Positions 39,701 to 53,800 of a stretch of 64,000 nt of DNA are shown here, piece after piece. The position numbers and the translations under genes are program-made. Numbering within the stretch: the stretch's first letter is position 1; every line of letters starts with the position of its first letter. This DNA comes from Vanilla planifolia (taxonomy: Eukaryota; Streptophyta; Magnoliopsida; Asparagales; Orchidaceae): positions 22,798,237 to 22,862,236 of the forward strand of contig CM043869.1 of NCBI GenBank assembly GCA_023846275.1, read 5' to 3'. The notes under the pieces were generated by a model. That model was not told where the DNA came from. It worked only from the letters and a program-made list of their open reading frames with translations, and made no database searches.

Positions 39701-42700
39701 TAGTAGGTGCAGAGGAGTTTACTTGTACTGGTAATAACTGCCCTTGTAAACGGTTAGTAGTTTCAACAAGCTTGGACTTGCATGTGAACGTGAAACACTT
39801 TTAGTTGTTAGATATGTCACATAGAGGGAGAACTGCAGTAGAAATTGGAAACATCACCGGTTGAAGTGATACACAACAGGTTGGGGATCAAGAAAATGTT
39901 GAGCAGGACGTGGGTAAGCTATTGGTGCACAGTGATGAATAACACTTATTAAACAAGTTGTGCAACGAATGGAAATTCATTAAGTAATCAGATCATGCAT
40001 GCAATTATTGTGAATAATCAAATAATTATTAGTAACTAATAACTTCACCTCCTGGATCATGATGGGATGACATTACACCAACAATAGTATAAAAACAAAA
40101 TATTTGGGAGATCTAAAGTACCTTGAACAAACAAAAAGCATATTAGTGTCCAAACACAGACTGCATTTTAACTTAGATTTAAACATATGAATACCCAAAT
40201 GGGCATTACCATGGCTTTGTAATATCACTTCAAAGGGCTCCTACAATTTTCTTAAAATCGTAACAATCTTTTTAGCTAGCACAAGTATAGGCTGCATTAG
40301 GAATTAAGGCAAGTAGTACAAGATCATGAAACTTCTTAACGTGTTGATTGTTGAACACATGCCTTTCAAGAAGAGCAAGCAACCTCAGCAAAGCTTGAAA
40401 TTTCATCTCAACTGGTAAGTAAACCAAGCACAAGAACTTAACTGCAAACCTTAAAACTAAGATGTAAAGGCAAAATGAAGAGAAAAGCCTAATGCAAATA
40501 ATCAAATCAATTAAAGAATGAAAACGCAAGAAGTATAAACATAAAAGAAAATATTGTTAAACATATAATCTCTATTAAATTATTATAACATGAGGAAGCA
40601 TAAAAGGGAAACACCATATAAGCATATCACATAGTTGATCAACGAACCATGGCACAAAACAAGTGTTAATGTGAAAAACCATGGAGGTTTATCCCATGGG
40701 CTAAAATGAAGCTAAGATGAAGCTCTAGGAAGACTAAGATGTCTAGAGCTATGGGTTAAGGATGGAGGAATAAACCACCGAAAGAAATGATTCCCAACTA
40801 TAAGATGAGAACCAGACACATGGATGAAATTAGGGTTATAAAGATAGGAGGCCTTAGAATTTAATAATGTAGTTTGGTGTATAACACTTTGCAAACATTT
40901 GAGGGGGGGGGGGATGATGGGGGGAATGGAGTAGTGTTTGGGGTGTTGAAGGATGATTGCTTTTACTTTACTTTTGTATAAAAAGCTAGTGTTATCCTCA
41001 AATAGCATCATGAACCATTATAGATGCTCGTCTCTTTTTTCTTTCATAAGTTAACTCTTTTCATAATTGCAGGAAAGGGGCACCAACAACCCCTCTTATA
41101 ACAGTTGCAATGACTGAACTAATTGTTGGAGTTTTGGAGAAGAATAATTTACCAGGTGCAATTTTCACAGCATTTTGTGGAGGTGCTGAAATTGGTCAAG
41201 CAATAGCTCATGACACAAGGATACCTCTAGTCTCATTCACCGGCAGTTCCAAGGTACTAAATGCTGTTTTTCTATCATGATTAGGAATTCCTTATTAGTA
41301 TTGCATATTTGCTTTGGGTATTTAGTTTCTTGTAGAAGAAAGGAGCCAATTGCATTTGGGACACAATGCATTGGTCTAACGCTTTATTGCAAATGCAATT
41401 TTTTGGATTGTATTATAGATTATTTATGTTAATATCTACTCAATTATATTTTGAATTTATAATACACTCTTTGAAGCATGAACTTGATGAAAATAAGTAA
41501 TTTATTAGGATGTTTAAAGATTTCACGTTATGAAAGTAAATTTGAAGGTATCAAGATATGTCAATTATATACTTTGAACATGTCTTGTAAGTTCATGTAA
41601 CCTTATAATTGCACATATATTAAAAGCACATATTATCCCATCAAACTAAATATAAATTACGATCAAACTCTCGTATTTATGGTGTGTCTTCTTAATTTAT
41701 ATTTGAGCATTAATTTGAAATCACCATCTTCAACCCAGAATACATTCTTAATTTGGCATTTTCCTCATTTTGTCATTGTTATTTTCAACTTATTTAAAAG
41801 GATAAAAAAATAATGCATGTGGAGCATCCTTATATCAAGAAATGTACTTGATAGAAACATTAGAGCTTAAGTAGAATATGTTCTCATATATATAATTTCT
41901 TAGAGAATTTAGGGTTGAGAAATGCCCTATAGAGAACTCATCTTGTTTAGTGCAAATTGTATAGTATTATCTTAATCATTATTTATGCAACTCATTCTTT
42001 TAATTCTAATATATCATCCATTAAGATGATCAGTTCATTAGCCTTCATAAAAATAAGGTATGATCATATTTATTTTTTATTAATATTATCAACAAATTGT
42101 CTAGTATTACACATATTCATGAAAATGTGACATAATCTAAATTCCCTTTGGATTGTGCTTCATGAAATAAGTTTCTTACTTCATTTGGCAATACTTTTTA
42201 ATATTTCTTTTTAAAGATTTATGTCTAGTTCTCAGCATTTGCGAAATTTTAGTAATCTAATTATTGCATGTAAACCACTTTTATGGTGTAAGAATAAGAG
42301 CAATGATATTGTTGAGAAATTTTCAATATTTGTATAGGTAAGGATACTCATGCTTTTAGAAGAATAATGTGACAAGTTGTGTAAAAATATTACTAAACAA
42401 AGCCTTAAATTTCATGTGTATATAACGTATTTGTTTTGACCTTAATAACAAATTAAGTATGTTAAGGAAGTTTTGTGCTTTAAGTTTTTATAGGAGTTTG
42501 TTTTACAAGTGATACGATGTTACTGATTTTTCAAATGAATTCTTTAATTTTAGGGAGTATAAAATAATCAAATTGTAGTAGTTGAAACAAATCTCTTTAA
42601 TTATTCAAAGTTGATCATGGGATAAAGATAATATAAATATTATTAAGAAATTCATAAAAGAATATATTTGCTTAAAGATGAAAATTATTTTTATTAGAGC

Positions 42701-45700
42701 CTACTTATAGATTATGCCCTTCAAAAGCATCAAAGAATATCAAACTTGAATCGTATTTCAGGCCATGATTAAGCGATTGAGTTGATTAATTAACTTTAAT
42801 GGGAAGATTAGATGGAAAGCAATGTAGCGGTTTATATCTTCAACTCATTGTTATGTTCTATCATCACAAATGAATCATCTCTAGAAGCCCAAGTGGATAG
42901 AATTGAAGTAGTTGAAGCTGTCATTTGATTTCTATTGGATGTATATAGTTCCAAGGTTGAGTGGATGATGTTGGAACAATATCATTGTTAGATTAGCCAG
43001 AGGCATTGCTTTTATTGTAATGCTCATAGTTGTAATGTTGGATGGCATCATTTACAAATTGGTTATTGAATCATGGACAATAAGAGGTTTTAGCTAGTAG
43101 TTGATTATGAGCCGTCTTATTCTTTGTTAACAATCATCGATGGTGTCAACTCATATTATATTGTTGGGAACCACATTATCAATCCATGGCAAAATGATTA
43201 AAATCTAAAGAATCATATTGGATCTTTGCATTTCTATTAAGTGTTTTAGTACCTTGGGTGATTGAGCAACCAACCTACACACTTATTTCAGTTGACTAAT
43301 TATGTAAGGGTGTGCTTATGTTGAATTTTAATTGTGCTCAATGTATATTTTAAATTATGAGATATCTAGCTTGTTTATGAAAATGAAAGGTGCTTTATCT
43401 ATTCAAAACTTGAATGTCGATGGATGTATTAGATTTATAAATTTAAACATAAAATATAGATGCTTGACAATTCTTTACTACAATATAGACTACCCAATCT
43501 CGGTTTTAGTAAAAGAGAAAAGTTTAACAAAAACTTGTTAGATCTAAGCTAAAACTAGAGTTCCCATCTTATGTACCACTTAGGTTGGTTTTTGGATAAG
43601 ATGTCTAAAACAATTCTTAGAAAAAAAATAATATACAAGAAGTTAGAAGTTTGTTATGTAAAATTAAGTACGAAAGGTGTTATATTTATGAAGTGTGATA
43701 TATTCAACATGTTTCTTCTCCTATGACCAACAGTTAATTTTATAAACTCTCTAACAGAAAATAGTTTATATCCTCTTATGTTACAACTAGTATTTGATAT
43801 ATCTCAGCCTTTAAGGCCTTTTTCTTTTAATGAGAGCTGAGCCTATGATATATTAAGGTAGTGGCTATGGTGATGATGTAACATGTGGAAATGTATGCCA
43901 TGCCTAATTCGATATTTGAATCAGTTTGGCAACTTTTCAACTTGACATTGGTTGCACATGTAACCTAGATGTTTACTAGTAGTGTTTTAAAAAATAAAAG
44001 AAATGAATGCACTAAATTTTTAAAAAATTGCCACTGATCTAAACTCTTATTTATCCAAATAGCTTATTTTTACATGTATTTGTGTCATGTTTAGTAAAAG
44101 TCTTCAAAAATTGATAATAGCATCCATTAAATTTCATAGATTGATTTTGAGGCAAAAATTTTGGACTTATTGTTGTGGTAGTACATTGTTGCAATCTCAT
44201 ATGTGGATGTGATGAAAGAATTGAATGATGCAAACATTATAATTTTTGTAGTCATAGAGTCATGAAGGTTTTCCACCCATGAATCCTTAAATTTTATAAT
44301 ATTATTTTAAGCATTGAGTGATGCTTCAACTATTTAGATGGTGATCAATTAAATGCTTATAGTTTTATAAAGAAATCCAATCTTTCTTTAATAGTTATCT
44401 ACAATTGCTTCTCAATAGACCCTAAAATTTTAGATATTAATAAAAATAGCAAGATCCTTATACCTATGGAAGAAAAATATATTGTGACGATTATTGCCAA
44501 ATTTTCTACTTAAAAAAACAAAAGTCAAATCTAATCTTAACAACTAAAATAAATGCTCACTTGAAAAGTCTTATAGTTAAATATGCTACAATTTAAATCA
44601 ATTTACATTGTTTGCATCCTTTCAATTCTTTGAATGTGGTTATTTGTTATTGTTTTTCCTTTAAATGAATTAATTTGCCTCTTTAAAAGGTATTAGTAGT
44701 TCTAGTTGCTAGATATATATCCAATTTTTTATTTATTAAAACCTTTAGATTGAATTTAACTAACGTATTTCATGCATTGTTCCCTTGCAAAGAATCTACC
44801 CTTAACAATTAGAGTGAGTTTATGAAAAACTTGTTTGTCTCTCTTAAAATTGGGCCCGACCCTTCGTATTGCCCGAGTACATAGAGTGCCCTCAAAGGAG
44901 AGGTCCTTAAAAAGTTATGAGATGGGAAAACTCTTGAGAATGTAGTTAAAATTTGGGTGATTTCATATTAATCTTGTCCACATGGTCCTATAACTTAACC
45001 CAGTCCTCTTTGTTGTTGCACCAACTATATGATATGCTTACAAAAGAGAGATATTGCAAGTTACATTGAGTGATGAAATTGGTGAACATCTTGTCAGAAT
45101 TAGATCTGAAATGCTTGCTCTTGTCACTTGTTCACTTTAAACAAAGAAAGGCACCTCAGATAGGGCTAAGGGTGACAAAGGTGGCAAAGGAAGGTAAGGG
45201 TGAAGATGCTTAGTGATGTTGGTGCTTGGTTGGTGCAACATTGGTAGTAATGGCCTTGGGTAGTTACTACTATTTTAGCAAAGGCATCATTGGGTTGTGG
45301 AATGCTTGCTTTGGAAGCCAAGGGAAGGACAAGGCTAAGCTTGTCATCACTAAACATTTTAGAGATGGCTAGCATGCTTTATTTGATAGTATTTATGGTA
45401 CATTTATTGATTCCCATGCAATGCATTGTGGTGGTTCGAGTGATGCTATGTGCAGGAGTTGTTTAATTTTGGTTGTAGGGACATTTGCTAGTTGGGGAGC
45501 TTGGGGAGACTGGCCAATCATTCCATGATGTGAAGGCGGCTTTGGTTGAGGGGTTTAAAGATGTGGATGGGGAGGGAGGTGTGTTTTTATGGTTGTGGTG
45601 GGGAAAAACTTGCGGTAGGTAACGACTTTGTGCTTATAGAGCTGAAATAGGTGGTTTTTATAAGGTACAAGAGTGTGTTACGAGCAATGGTAAGTTGTTA

Positions 45701-48700
45701 TTGGTGGGTGAAAGTAGTTTATGCCCACAAGTTGTTTGGATAAATGTTGCAATGAGTTTTGCAAATGCAAATGCATGGTTAACATGGTTATGGATGCTAG
45801 TGAATGAAAGGGGCATTCACAAGCTAGGAGTAACAACCAGGCAAAGGCATGTGGAGGCCGCTTAGTAGACGTACAACCAACTCCTTTAATGGACTCAAGG
45901 GTGGAGGAAGGGAAAGATGGACTATGCAAAGATCTTTTTGACAATGGTGTAAAAGGAATTAATGGATGAAGTGGCCAACAGCTGAATTTTCTATTGTGGT
46001 GTCTTGGTATGGTTCTCCAAAATAGGGTAAGGTTATTCTAGATTGTGGAAAGGCATGTCTTGATAATTCTCTTGTTGGATGGTTTTATAGGAAGATAGAT
46101 TCTCTTGGTTATCTTTCCTCTTGTATTTTCGATATTTTCTAGTATGTTGGCATTTACTTGGATTACATCATTGTTCTCTTTGGATAGGAAGGTGATAAGA
46201 TGGAATTGCATCAAGTTTTTGGGCATGATATATACTTTGTTTTTTAGGTTTTCTTTTGATAAAGTGATGATTGTACTTGTTTGGGTTTTGCTTCTCAGTT
46301 TATCCAATTAATGTTGGGATAGTTCTTACCTTTCTTTGTGGGGATTGATGTAGTAGTGCCCATTTGCTTTGTAGTTATGACAAAGATGGATTGTGTCATG
46401 CGATGGTGTGTGTGTGAAAGTTGACCTTGGCCAACCCTTGGAGTTAGGTACTTGCATGTATGCAATTATGATGAAGATGGATTGTGTCATATTTGAATGG
46501 GTGTGTGTGTGAATGTTGATCTTGGCCAACTCTTAGATTTAAGTACTTGGATGAGTGATCATTATGGATGGTTCTTTCTTGTGCTTGAGTTCAAGGGATT
46601 GAAGGTTGTTTCTCTTTTGACAAAGTTGGCTAACTTGTTGATATGTTCCCCCACACATTGCAGTTATGCTTGGTGAGGTTGGAGTAGGGTTGTATGTAGA
46701 GTGTCATCTAGTGATATTGGGGAAGGTCAGATGAGTAACCTTTGGAAGATTTTGGGAGCAATGTTTGTATATGATTGTTCCTATGAAAATGATTCAGGGT
46801 GTGCAGGTTTGAGTGATTTGCATGATAGGTTAGTCTGGCCTTGGATGCTTGTGGATCCCAAGGAGAAGACTGTTGAGCAACAAGGCTTTTTTGCTTGCGT
46901 AACACTTCTAAGTGTCGGCTGCAATTGAGCTGTAACCCATGGAGTTTATCGCCAAGTTTGAATAAGGTGTTGTGTAGAAGTTCTATGAGTGTAGTAAAAT
47001 TTACAATAAAAATAGCAAAGTTTGCCATGCAGCAAAACTTTGCAGGGGCAAGTGTAGTGCAATTGGTAGCACTAAAGGGTGCAAAAGTTAAAATAGGATC
47101 TGCAACTTCTATGGTACCAACAAATATTACAGTGGTTGAATTTACAAATTTGAGGATGAAGGGCATTCGAAAGAAAGTTTACTACCAACATTGTCTATGG
47201 TGTAGGAGGTGACAACACAATGGATGTTCCTTATAGGATTCTCATATTGCTACAACACATATGAAGTTTGTGGCATCTCTAAGACCTAGTGGTTTTAGAT
47301 GTATGCCTTTATACCAAACTTATCTATTGTTGTACTGTTATGGTAGCAATAGCTCATTGTGGTAGTGGACATGGAAAGCATTTGGGCTACCCTTAGCAAG
47401 GAGGGGGGCGCTGGTGGAGCTATGGTTTCTTATGGGGTTGCGACAAGTCTATAGTGTAGTGTTTTAAGTACCTATGATGGTGAAGTTAGCATAAGTAGTA
47501 GATGTATCCCAAGAAACACATATCAAATATTCAATGGACCTCATTGATTTAATAATATAATGTTTCATTCTCTCAAAGTAGCAATTTGGGCTCATTGAGC
47601 TAATGGAACCAGTGTTTGCTACTCTTTTTATCTTCATGGCCTAAGTCTTTTTTTGCAACTATTGAGGGCAATAGGAGGACCTTTTTGAGAAATTGTGTTT
47701 AAGGTTTAGTTTGGGAGCATGCTTTTGCAATTGTGGTGCTTTTGTTGACAAGGATTTAGTTTTTTTTTCTTGGAGGAATGCAAGAAAATTAGTGGGGGTG
47801 GCAATAGGACTTCCATTTTTTTTTGTCAAAGAGCTGAGGGGAGTCATTGTGCTATAAGTGGTTCTCTTCTCTTAAGTTCATGTCTCCCTTTTCCATAAGT
47901 AGCTTATTGTTGTCAAGATTTCCTTTGAACAACCCAATTGGCTTCTTTCAATTTATTTGGTGAACCATCTCTATTACAAGGGTTATGTAGGATAGTCTAG
48001 TCATACTAGTGCTTTTTAAGTTCTACTTTGACAATTGACCTTTCTTGTCTAGTCATGTTGATCAGGAGTTTGTTGATCTAATTGTCTTGTGTGTTTGATA
48101 GGACCTCTCCTTTGTGGGCACTTTGTATATTTAATGTAGTGATAGTTAGGGGTTGCTCTAGGTTGTGGGTACCATTGGATAAGCTATTTATGTTTTGACT
48201 TAGATTGATAGCCTTCCTAAGCTCCAAGGTTGCTCGTTTCACTCACATTAGTTTTGAGCATTATCCACTCTTTCTTTTGATGGATTTGTTGGATTTTACC
48301 TCCATGGGAAATTCCCCAAGTTTGATGATGCTTAGTTGTCTTTCATCAAGCTAGTATTGTTGTTATGCTAATGGAAGGTAAAGTTAGAGGGGACCCTCCC
48401 TTTAGTGAACCACAACTATGTCAAGTCTTTTTGTGCTTAGCACTATTGTATTTGGTAGTGAAAGAGGGATATGATTGCTACTATGGGTTGATTAGAGTTG
48501 TGCATATTGAACTACTAGTAGAGAGATGAATTGATTGTGCATATTGAATTATTAGTAGAAAGACATGGAAGGTGATGAGTTTGGAGATGAGCAATCCTTT
48601 GATAGGAAACTTATAGTTTGTTATAACATTTGTATGGTCCACACAATGGCAGCAGTAAGCTAAGGTTAAGTGTTGTTTTCACAATCACAAAAACACAACC

Positions 48701-50830
48701 TTTTTCATTAGTTCACCGTTAGTATGACGATGATAACTTATTTTTCTTATGTTCTACATCAAAGGGTTATTATATGAAGGATTCTCCATGGTATGTGTGT
48801 TGTTGGTGGACCACTTTTTCGAAAGTATATGTTACCCCTATGCTTCTCGAAAGCATCGAGACTCCTTAGGCTTGTCTCCATTGCATGTTGATATGGTGAG
48901 GGATGATGTGTTCTTATTGGGGAACGGTGTTGGCATTCATTTTTCAAGGCTTTTGGAATATCTTGATGGTTTAGGGAGGCCAATCAATTTATGAGCATTT
49001 TTGTTCAATATTGACATGCAAGCTAGGCACTTTGGTTGCCAGGGAATTGGGACATCTATCCTTGGTTTACAAATAGTCAACAAGTACCTCATGGCATAGG
49101 AGATGCATTGGTTAGCTATTTTGGCTTCTTGATTGGGTTCTTTGGTTGTTAGAGAATAGGAGCACTTATTCCCAATTGGCCAATCGTCAACAACTACATC
49201 ATGGCATAGGAGATCATGCATTGGCTAGCTATTTTTGAGTTTTCTATTGTGTTGATGATGTCAAGTTTGATATCAAGCAATCATATAACTGGATGAATTG
49301 GGACTTCTAGATGTCATGCTTTGTCTCTTTGGTTTTTCAGTGAAGCATAACATTTATTTTATGGCGTTGATATGCAAGTGTAAGTCTAGGTGTTTTTCAC
49401 TACTTGATGATGTGAAGGGAGGTGTTTTTGGCCAAGCTAATTGCAGACGTTTTGGTTAATGGCGGGTTCTTTCTAGGTGGATATCTTCAAAAAAAAAAAA
49501 CATGGGCATAAAGACCATTTCACTATCAAGAAGAACACTCAGGCTAGGAGACTTATTTGCCTTGTGGTATAAATTGTCATTGATAGCATGCTATGAAGGA
49601 TTATCTTTGGGTAGGGTTGTTCAACTGTGCATGTTAATTGAATTATCTCTTTTTATTATGTGGATGATTGACATCATCACATGCAGGAGCTACTGATAAT
49701 GGCGGATTATTGGTTGAGGATGTGCTGTGAGATCAGAAGATAATGAAGATGATGTTTGGTGAGAACTTAGAAGAGAGGATATTTGTCCTCCCAAGGGAGG
49801 ATTTACCTCATAGGGATGCATTGGTCTTGCATCAAACAAAGGATACTTGACTGGTTGTTACTAAGTATAGGGAGAGGATTGGGGATGACCTTACGTGGGG
49901 CAGCAGGTGCTAGAGTCTCCTAACCCCTTTTCAGTTTGTGTCTTTCTTATGGAACATTTGACAAGGGATTTTCCTGACATGTGCTGGTGGTTATCAGCCT
50001 TTGTTATTTGTTATGGTTTGAACCTCTTCCCATGGGTCCTTGTCGCTACTGAGACCTTAGATCATGCTCTCGTTTCCTGTCCAACAATCAACAAGTGCTT
50101 TCGTGGTCGCTATTCTCGTTGGATATTTTGGTCTCTTGCACTCTATTGCTACTGTAACTATTGTAACCAGGCATGGTCGTGTTCCTCTGTTTTTTGTTGC
50201 CACTCTCTCACATCTCGTCAACCCACAATTGTTGGGACTCCTAGGAAATATATCCCATCCTTTGTTATCATAATTGAGACTTTCCTTTTTCTCTCTCTCC
50301 CCTTTATCTTAGATCCACCACACAATCTTGGAACCCATCTTATCTCAATGGCTCCTTCTATTCTTCATCATTTTTATTGGATCTTTCTCTTCCAAGGTGG
50401 ATTAACATTAGCTTTGATACCTCCATTGACAAGAATAGCATGAAAGGTATTGTGTTTGTGTTGTGTGATCGCAATAGAGTTGAGGGATGCGTTAGTGGCT
50501 ACTTGTGCCTCTTTTAGTTGAATTTAGTTTGATGGTCAGAGTTTGGCATTGAAAATTGCTGCTATCCTTTGAGGCCGTAGGGCCCCACATGTGGTTGATG
50601 CGGTTTTGGACAGCACATTTTTTGTTTTCTTTAGATAGTGCATGATTCACTTGGACATATAACAATGCCAATAGGATAGCTGACTTTGTGGCCAATAGGA
50701 CCACGTTTGGTGGCATGTTCTGGGATGGGTAATACCTCTTCTAGCTGACTTTTTTGTGTCCTTGGTTGAAGATTGCAACTTTTGTATTTAGCTTCTTTTG
50801 ATATATAAATATATAGGTGATGACTGAGCT

Positions 50831-50867
<37 letters not shown>

Positions 50868-53800
50868 GGAATAGAACTAAAAGGAAAGATCGTGAACCTA
50901 GATGTCAATGACCCATCTTATTTTGCATACATATTAAAAATAGCTGTTCAACAAATTTTTCTTGTTCTGCTTGAGACTATCATTTTATCTGTATTTGTAT
51001 TTGCTGATCAATACTTAGCTTCCAGATGCAGAGTTTTTTTAACAGATGCAGACTTTGTTATTTCTATTCCTGTATAAAATTAATCTTTATCACATTGTTG
51101 CTAACATAAAATTCCTCGTATGTCATTGTAATTACCAGCTTAGCCTAATCTTTCGCACATGGAGCACATAGCATTCTGCAAGTATTATTTGTGTTCTTAT
51201 ATTTTTTTAAATCTGAAAGCTTATTTGTGATGTCTCACCAACAACTTTTTTGCATTTCTGTCACTATGGTCATCTATTCTTACTTAAGCTGACAGGTGTT
51301 TATTTTTTTTTCTTTTGTTTTCAATTAATGATTGATATGGATTTATCTCCAATTTGCAGGTTGGCCTTATGATTCAACAGACGGTTAATGAGAGATTTGG
51401 CAAATGCCTGCTTGAGCTTAGTGGAAATAATGCAATTATTGTCATGGATGATGCTGATATCCAGCTTGCTGTTCGTTCAGTCTTATTTGCTGCTGTTGGT
51501 ACAGCTGGACAACGTTGTACGACTTGCAGGCGATTGGTGAGTATCTAGCTTTCTGCCGCAACTCTTGTGACTTAAAAGTGTTGACCTCTTTTTTCTTGTG
51601 GGATGTAGCTACTTCATGAGGGCATATATCAAACATTTCTTGATCAGCTGATTTCAGTATACAAACAAGTTAAAATAGGAGATCCTTTAGAGAAAGGTAC
51701 CTTACTAGGTCCACTGCACACTCCTGTTTCCAAGGAGAACTTTTTAAAAGGCATTGAAGTCATCAAATCTCAGGTTTGTATAATTTCTTTATGTGGAACA
51801 TTCACTTTTCTGTAATACATGGAGTTTTGTTTCTTTATGAAGAAGTGTTTTAGCTGGCAACTGTTAGCCAATACTGTCTTTAATTAATCTTTGTTTATAG
51901 CTTTGTACATTGCAAGATAGTAAATGCTTGAACGATCAGAAACTATTCATCATTATTGCAGTCAACGTAGGGTGGTACTTTATCTATACGAAATAGCTGG
52001 TATTGATATTAAATGAAATTCATGAAACAACTGGCAAAAGGGTTTAGAGTTGTTGAGACTGAAAGATATTCATCCTTTTTTATTAGTGTTATGATGCTCA
52101 TGCATGGAGCTTTGCTAAACTATTGTGGACAGTTTTTGTTGCTGATATCTACCTCCACTCATCTGTTATGGGGTTCACCCCTTGTAAGAGATTATACCTT
52201 GGGGAAAATGTCTGATGGCAAGGGGGGCCCACACATGAATGACTAAATTTAGAGGAATTGTGTTTACATTTCTAGATGTTCGAAGCCTTGGAAGAATGAT
52301 ATATTCTTCTGTTAAGAATAAAAATTGCAGACACTGAACTGCATTTCTCACAGGATACAGTATCTTGCATTGAGAACATCGTTAACAAGTGGAGTGAAAG
52401 AAGTTTCATGAATGGTTTAGATATAAGTGGCAAATGTTTCTTTTCTGGAGAGTTCATTGGATAAACGAAAATGTGTGATAATAGTGAGCAAAAGTTTATT
52501 CTCTGGGAAGCTCATTGGACAATCGAAAATGTGCTATAAACGTGAGCAAAGGTTTCTTGTCAGGGGAATTCATTGGATAACCGAAAATGTGCGATAAAAT
52601 AAAATTGTCTGGGCAATTCCAATCCCATTAGAGACTGTAGTTCTCTTAAAAAAACAATTGCTTTTGTAGCTGCACAATATAAACTTTATACCCCTATTTT
52701 AACCTGTAGATACTGGAACTAGTAATAGCACTGTGACTTTAGGACTCGAAATGCGTTTGATCTTTACAATTGAGTAGCTATGCTAGTATTTTTTTTTAAA
52801 CAGCTGATAAGATCAACCTTCATAATGCAAACTAAACCCTTGAAAATATTAGTAGTTCTATTGGGTTATTTTGTTATACTTTTTTCAGGGAGGTAAAATC
52901 CTTACTGGAGGATTTGCCATAGAATCTGTGGGAAACTTTGTGCAACCTACTATTGTGGAGATATCTCCCGATACAGAAGTTGTCAAAGAAGAGTTATTTG
53001 GTCCTGTCCTATATGTAATGAAATTCCAGGTAATCCACCTACTCAATATCTCTTGTTTTGGCCCATCTTGTGTTTTGGAACAGCTCTGCCCCTTAGCCCG
53101 TTGTTTATGTACGTTAATCATATTTCCTTGTTATGGTGATTTTAATAATCTATTTCTGTAATGTCTAAGCTCCTAAAGAATACTTATGTAGACACTAAAA
53201 GAAGCGATAGAAATAAACAACTCAGTACCGCAAGGTTTAAGCAGCTCCATATTCACTCGCAGGCCAGAAGTCATCTTCAAGTGGATTGGGTAGGTTTTAG
53301 ACCTTTTCAAGTTTCTTTTTTGCCATTGACATTTAATTGGGCAAGTCCTATCTATCAATGGAGACAATACTTCAATGGTAACCTACAATCGAGTGATTTC
53401 TTGGTGCTACCCATTCATTGTTTTGTACTGGCCTTGCAGTGGCGCCTTATTTGACATTTCTGAATTAGATGATGTTGATCTACTACTTTCCTGAAGTCAT
53501 ATTTCTAAAACTTCTGTAGGCCACTTGGAAGTGACTGTGGAATTGTAAACGTTAATATACCGACAAATGGTGCCGAGATTGGTGGTGCTTTTGGTGGTGA
53601 AAAGGCCACTGGTGGTGGTCGAGAAGCAGGAAGTGATTCTTGGAAGCAATACATGCGACGCTCCACTTGGTGAGTTACTATAGCTTTGTGAATACTAAAA
53701 ATGTTCTTTTTACAGAGACTGAAATGATTGATTTCTCAGCAAACTTTTGAGTTTAAGCTGAACGTGTCGAAATACTACTTGACTGGAGATATTATGTCAA

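Larger units (their letters stand above)
35374..41072 (+). other. ALDH7B intron 7 (5.7 kb)
   Basis: Ends 'ggtaagta' and 'ttgcag'. The content includes the three-copy repeat at 35,781-36,505, a diverged duplication at about 38,305-39,050, two exon-like stretches on the - strand, and, at 40,600-41,030, AT-rich DNA with phrases such as 'gtgaaaaaccatgg' resembling untranslated parts of LTR retrotransposons. The remaining 36,510-38,280 shows no recognisable feature. Confidence 0.8.
45000..50866 (+). mobile_element. Degenerate LINE in intron 8, same strand as host gene, with poly(A) tail
   Basis: The best-supported parts are an endonuclease end at about 48,200-48,290 (frame '[17 protein letters not shown]', close to the SDHSP..L pattern), a zinc-binding RT-tail segment '[12 protein letters not shown]' (about 50,050-50,085), and an RNase H start '[20 protein letters not shown]' (about 50,399-50,458). 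'[16 protein letters not shown]' follows at about 50,668-50,715, and a 35-bp pure A tract at 50,832-50,866. The order and 3' poly(A) fit a plant L1 insertion read on the + strand. The RT core was not found, and the left boundary at 45,000 is a guess based on a change in base composition. Frames are broken throughout. Confidence 0.6.
41254..51359 (+). other. ALDH7B intron 8 (10.1 kb), the largest intron
   Basis: Donor 'aaggtacta' and acceptor 'tttgcag'. The right half is occupied by a LINE with poly(A) tail (minimum 48,180-50,866, perhaps from about 45,000). The left half (41,260-44,800) is AT-rich, with no domain-like frames and no clear tandem repeats. Confidence 0.82.

Noticed and set aside
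46708..47166. 152-codon open frame on the - strand in intron 8
   Set aside because: Runs antisense to the presumed LINE body and has no recognisable domain.
49895..50443. 182-codon open frame as an independent gene
   Set aside because: It lies inside the LINE of intron 8. The only recognisable motif ([11 protein letters not shown]) fits the zinc-binding tail of LINE reverse transcriptases.
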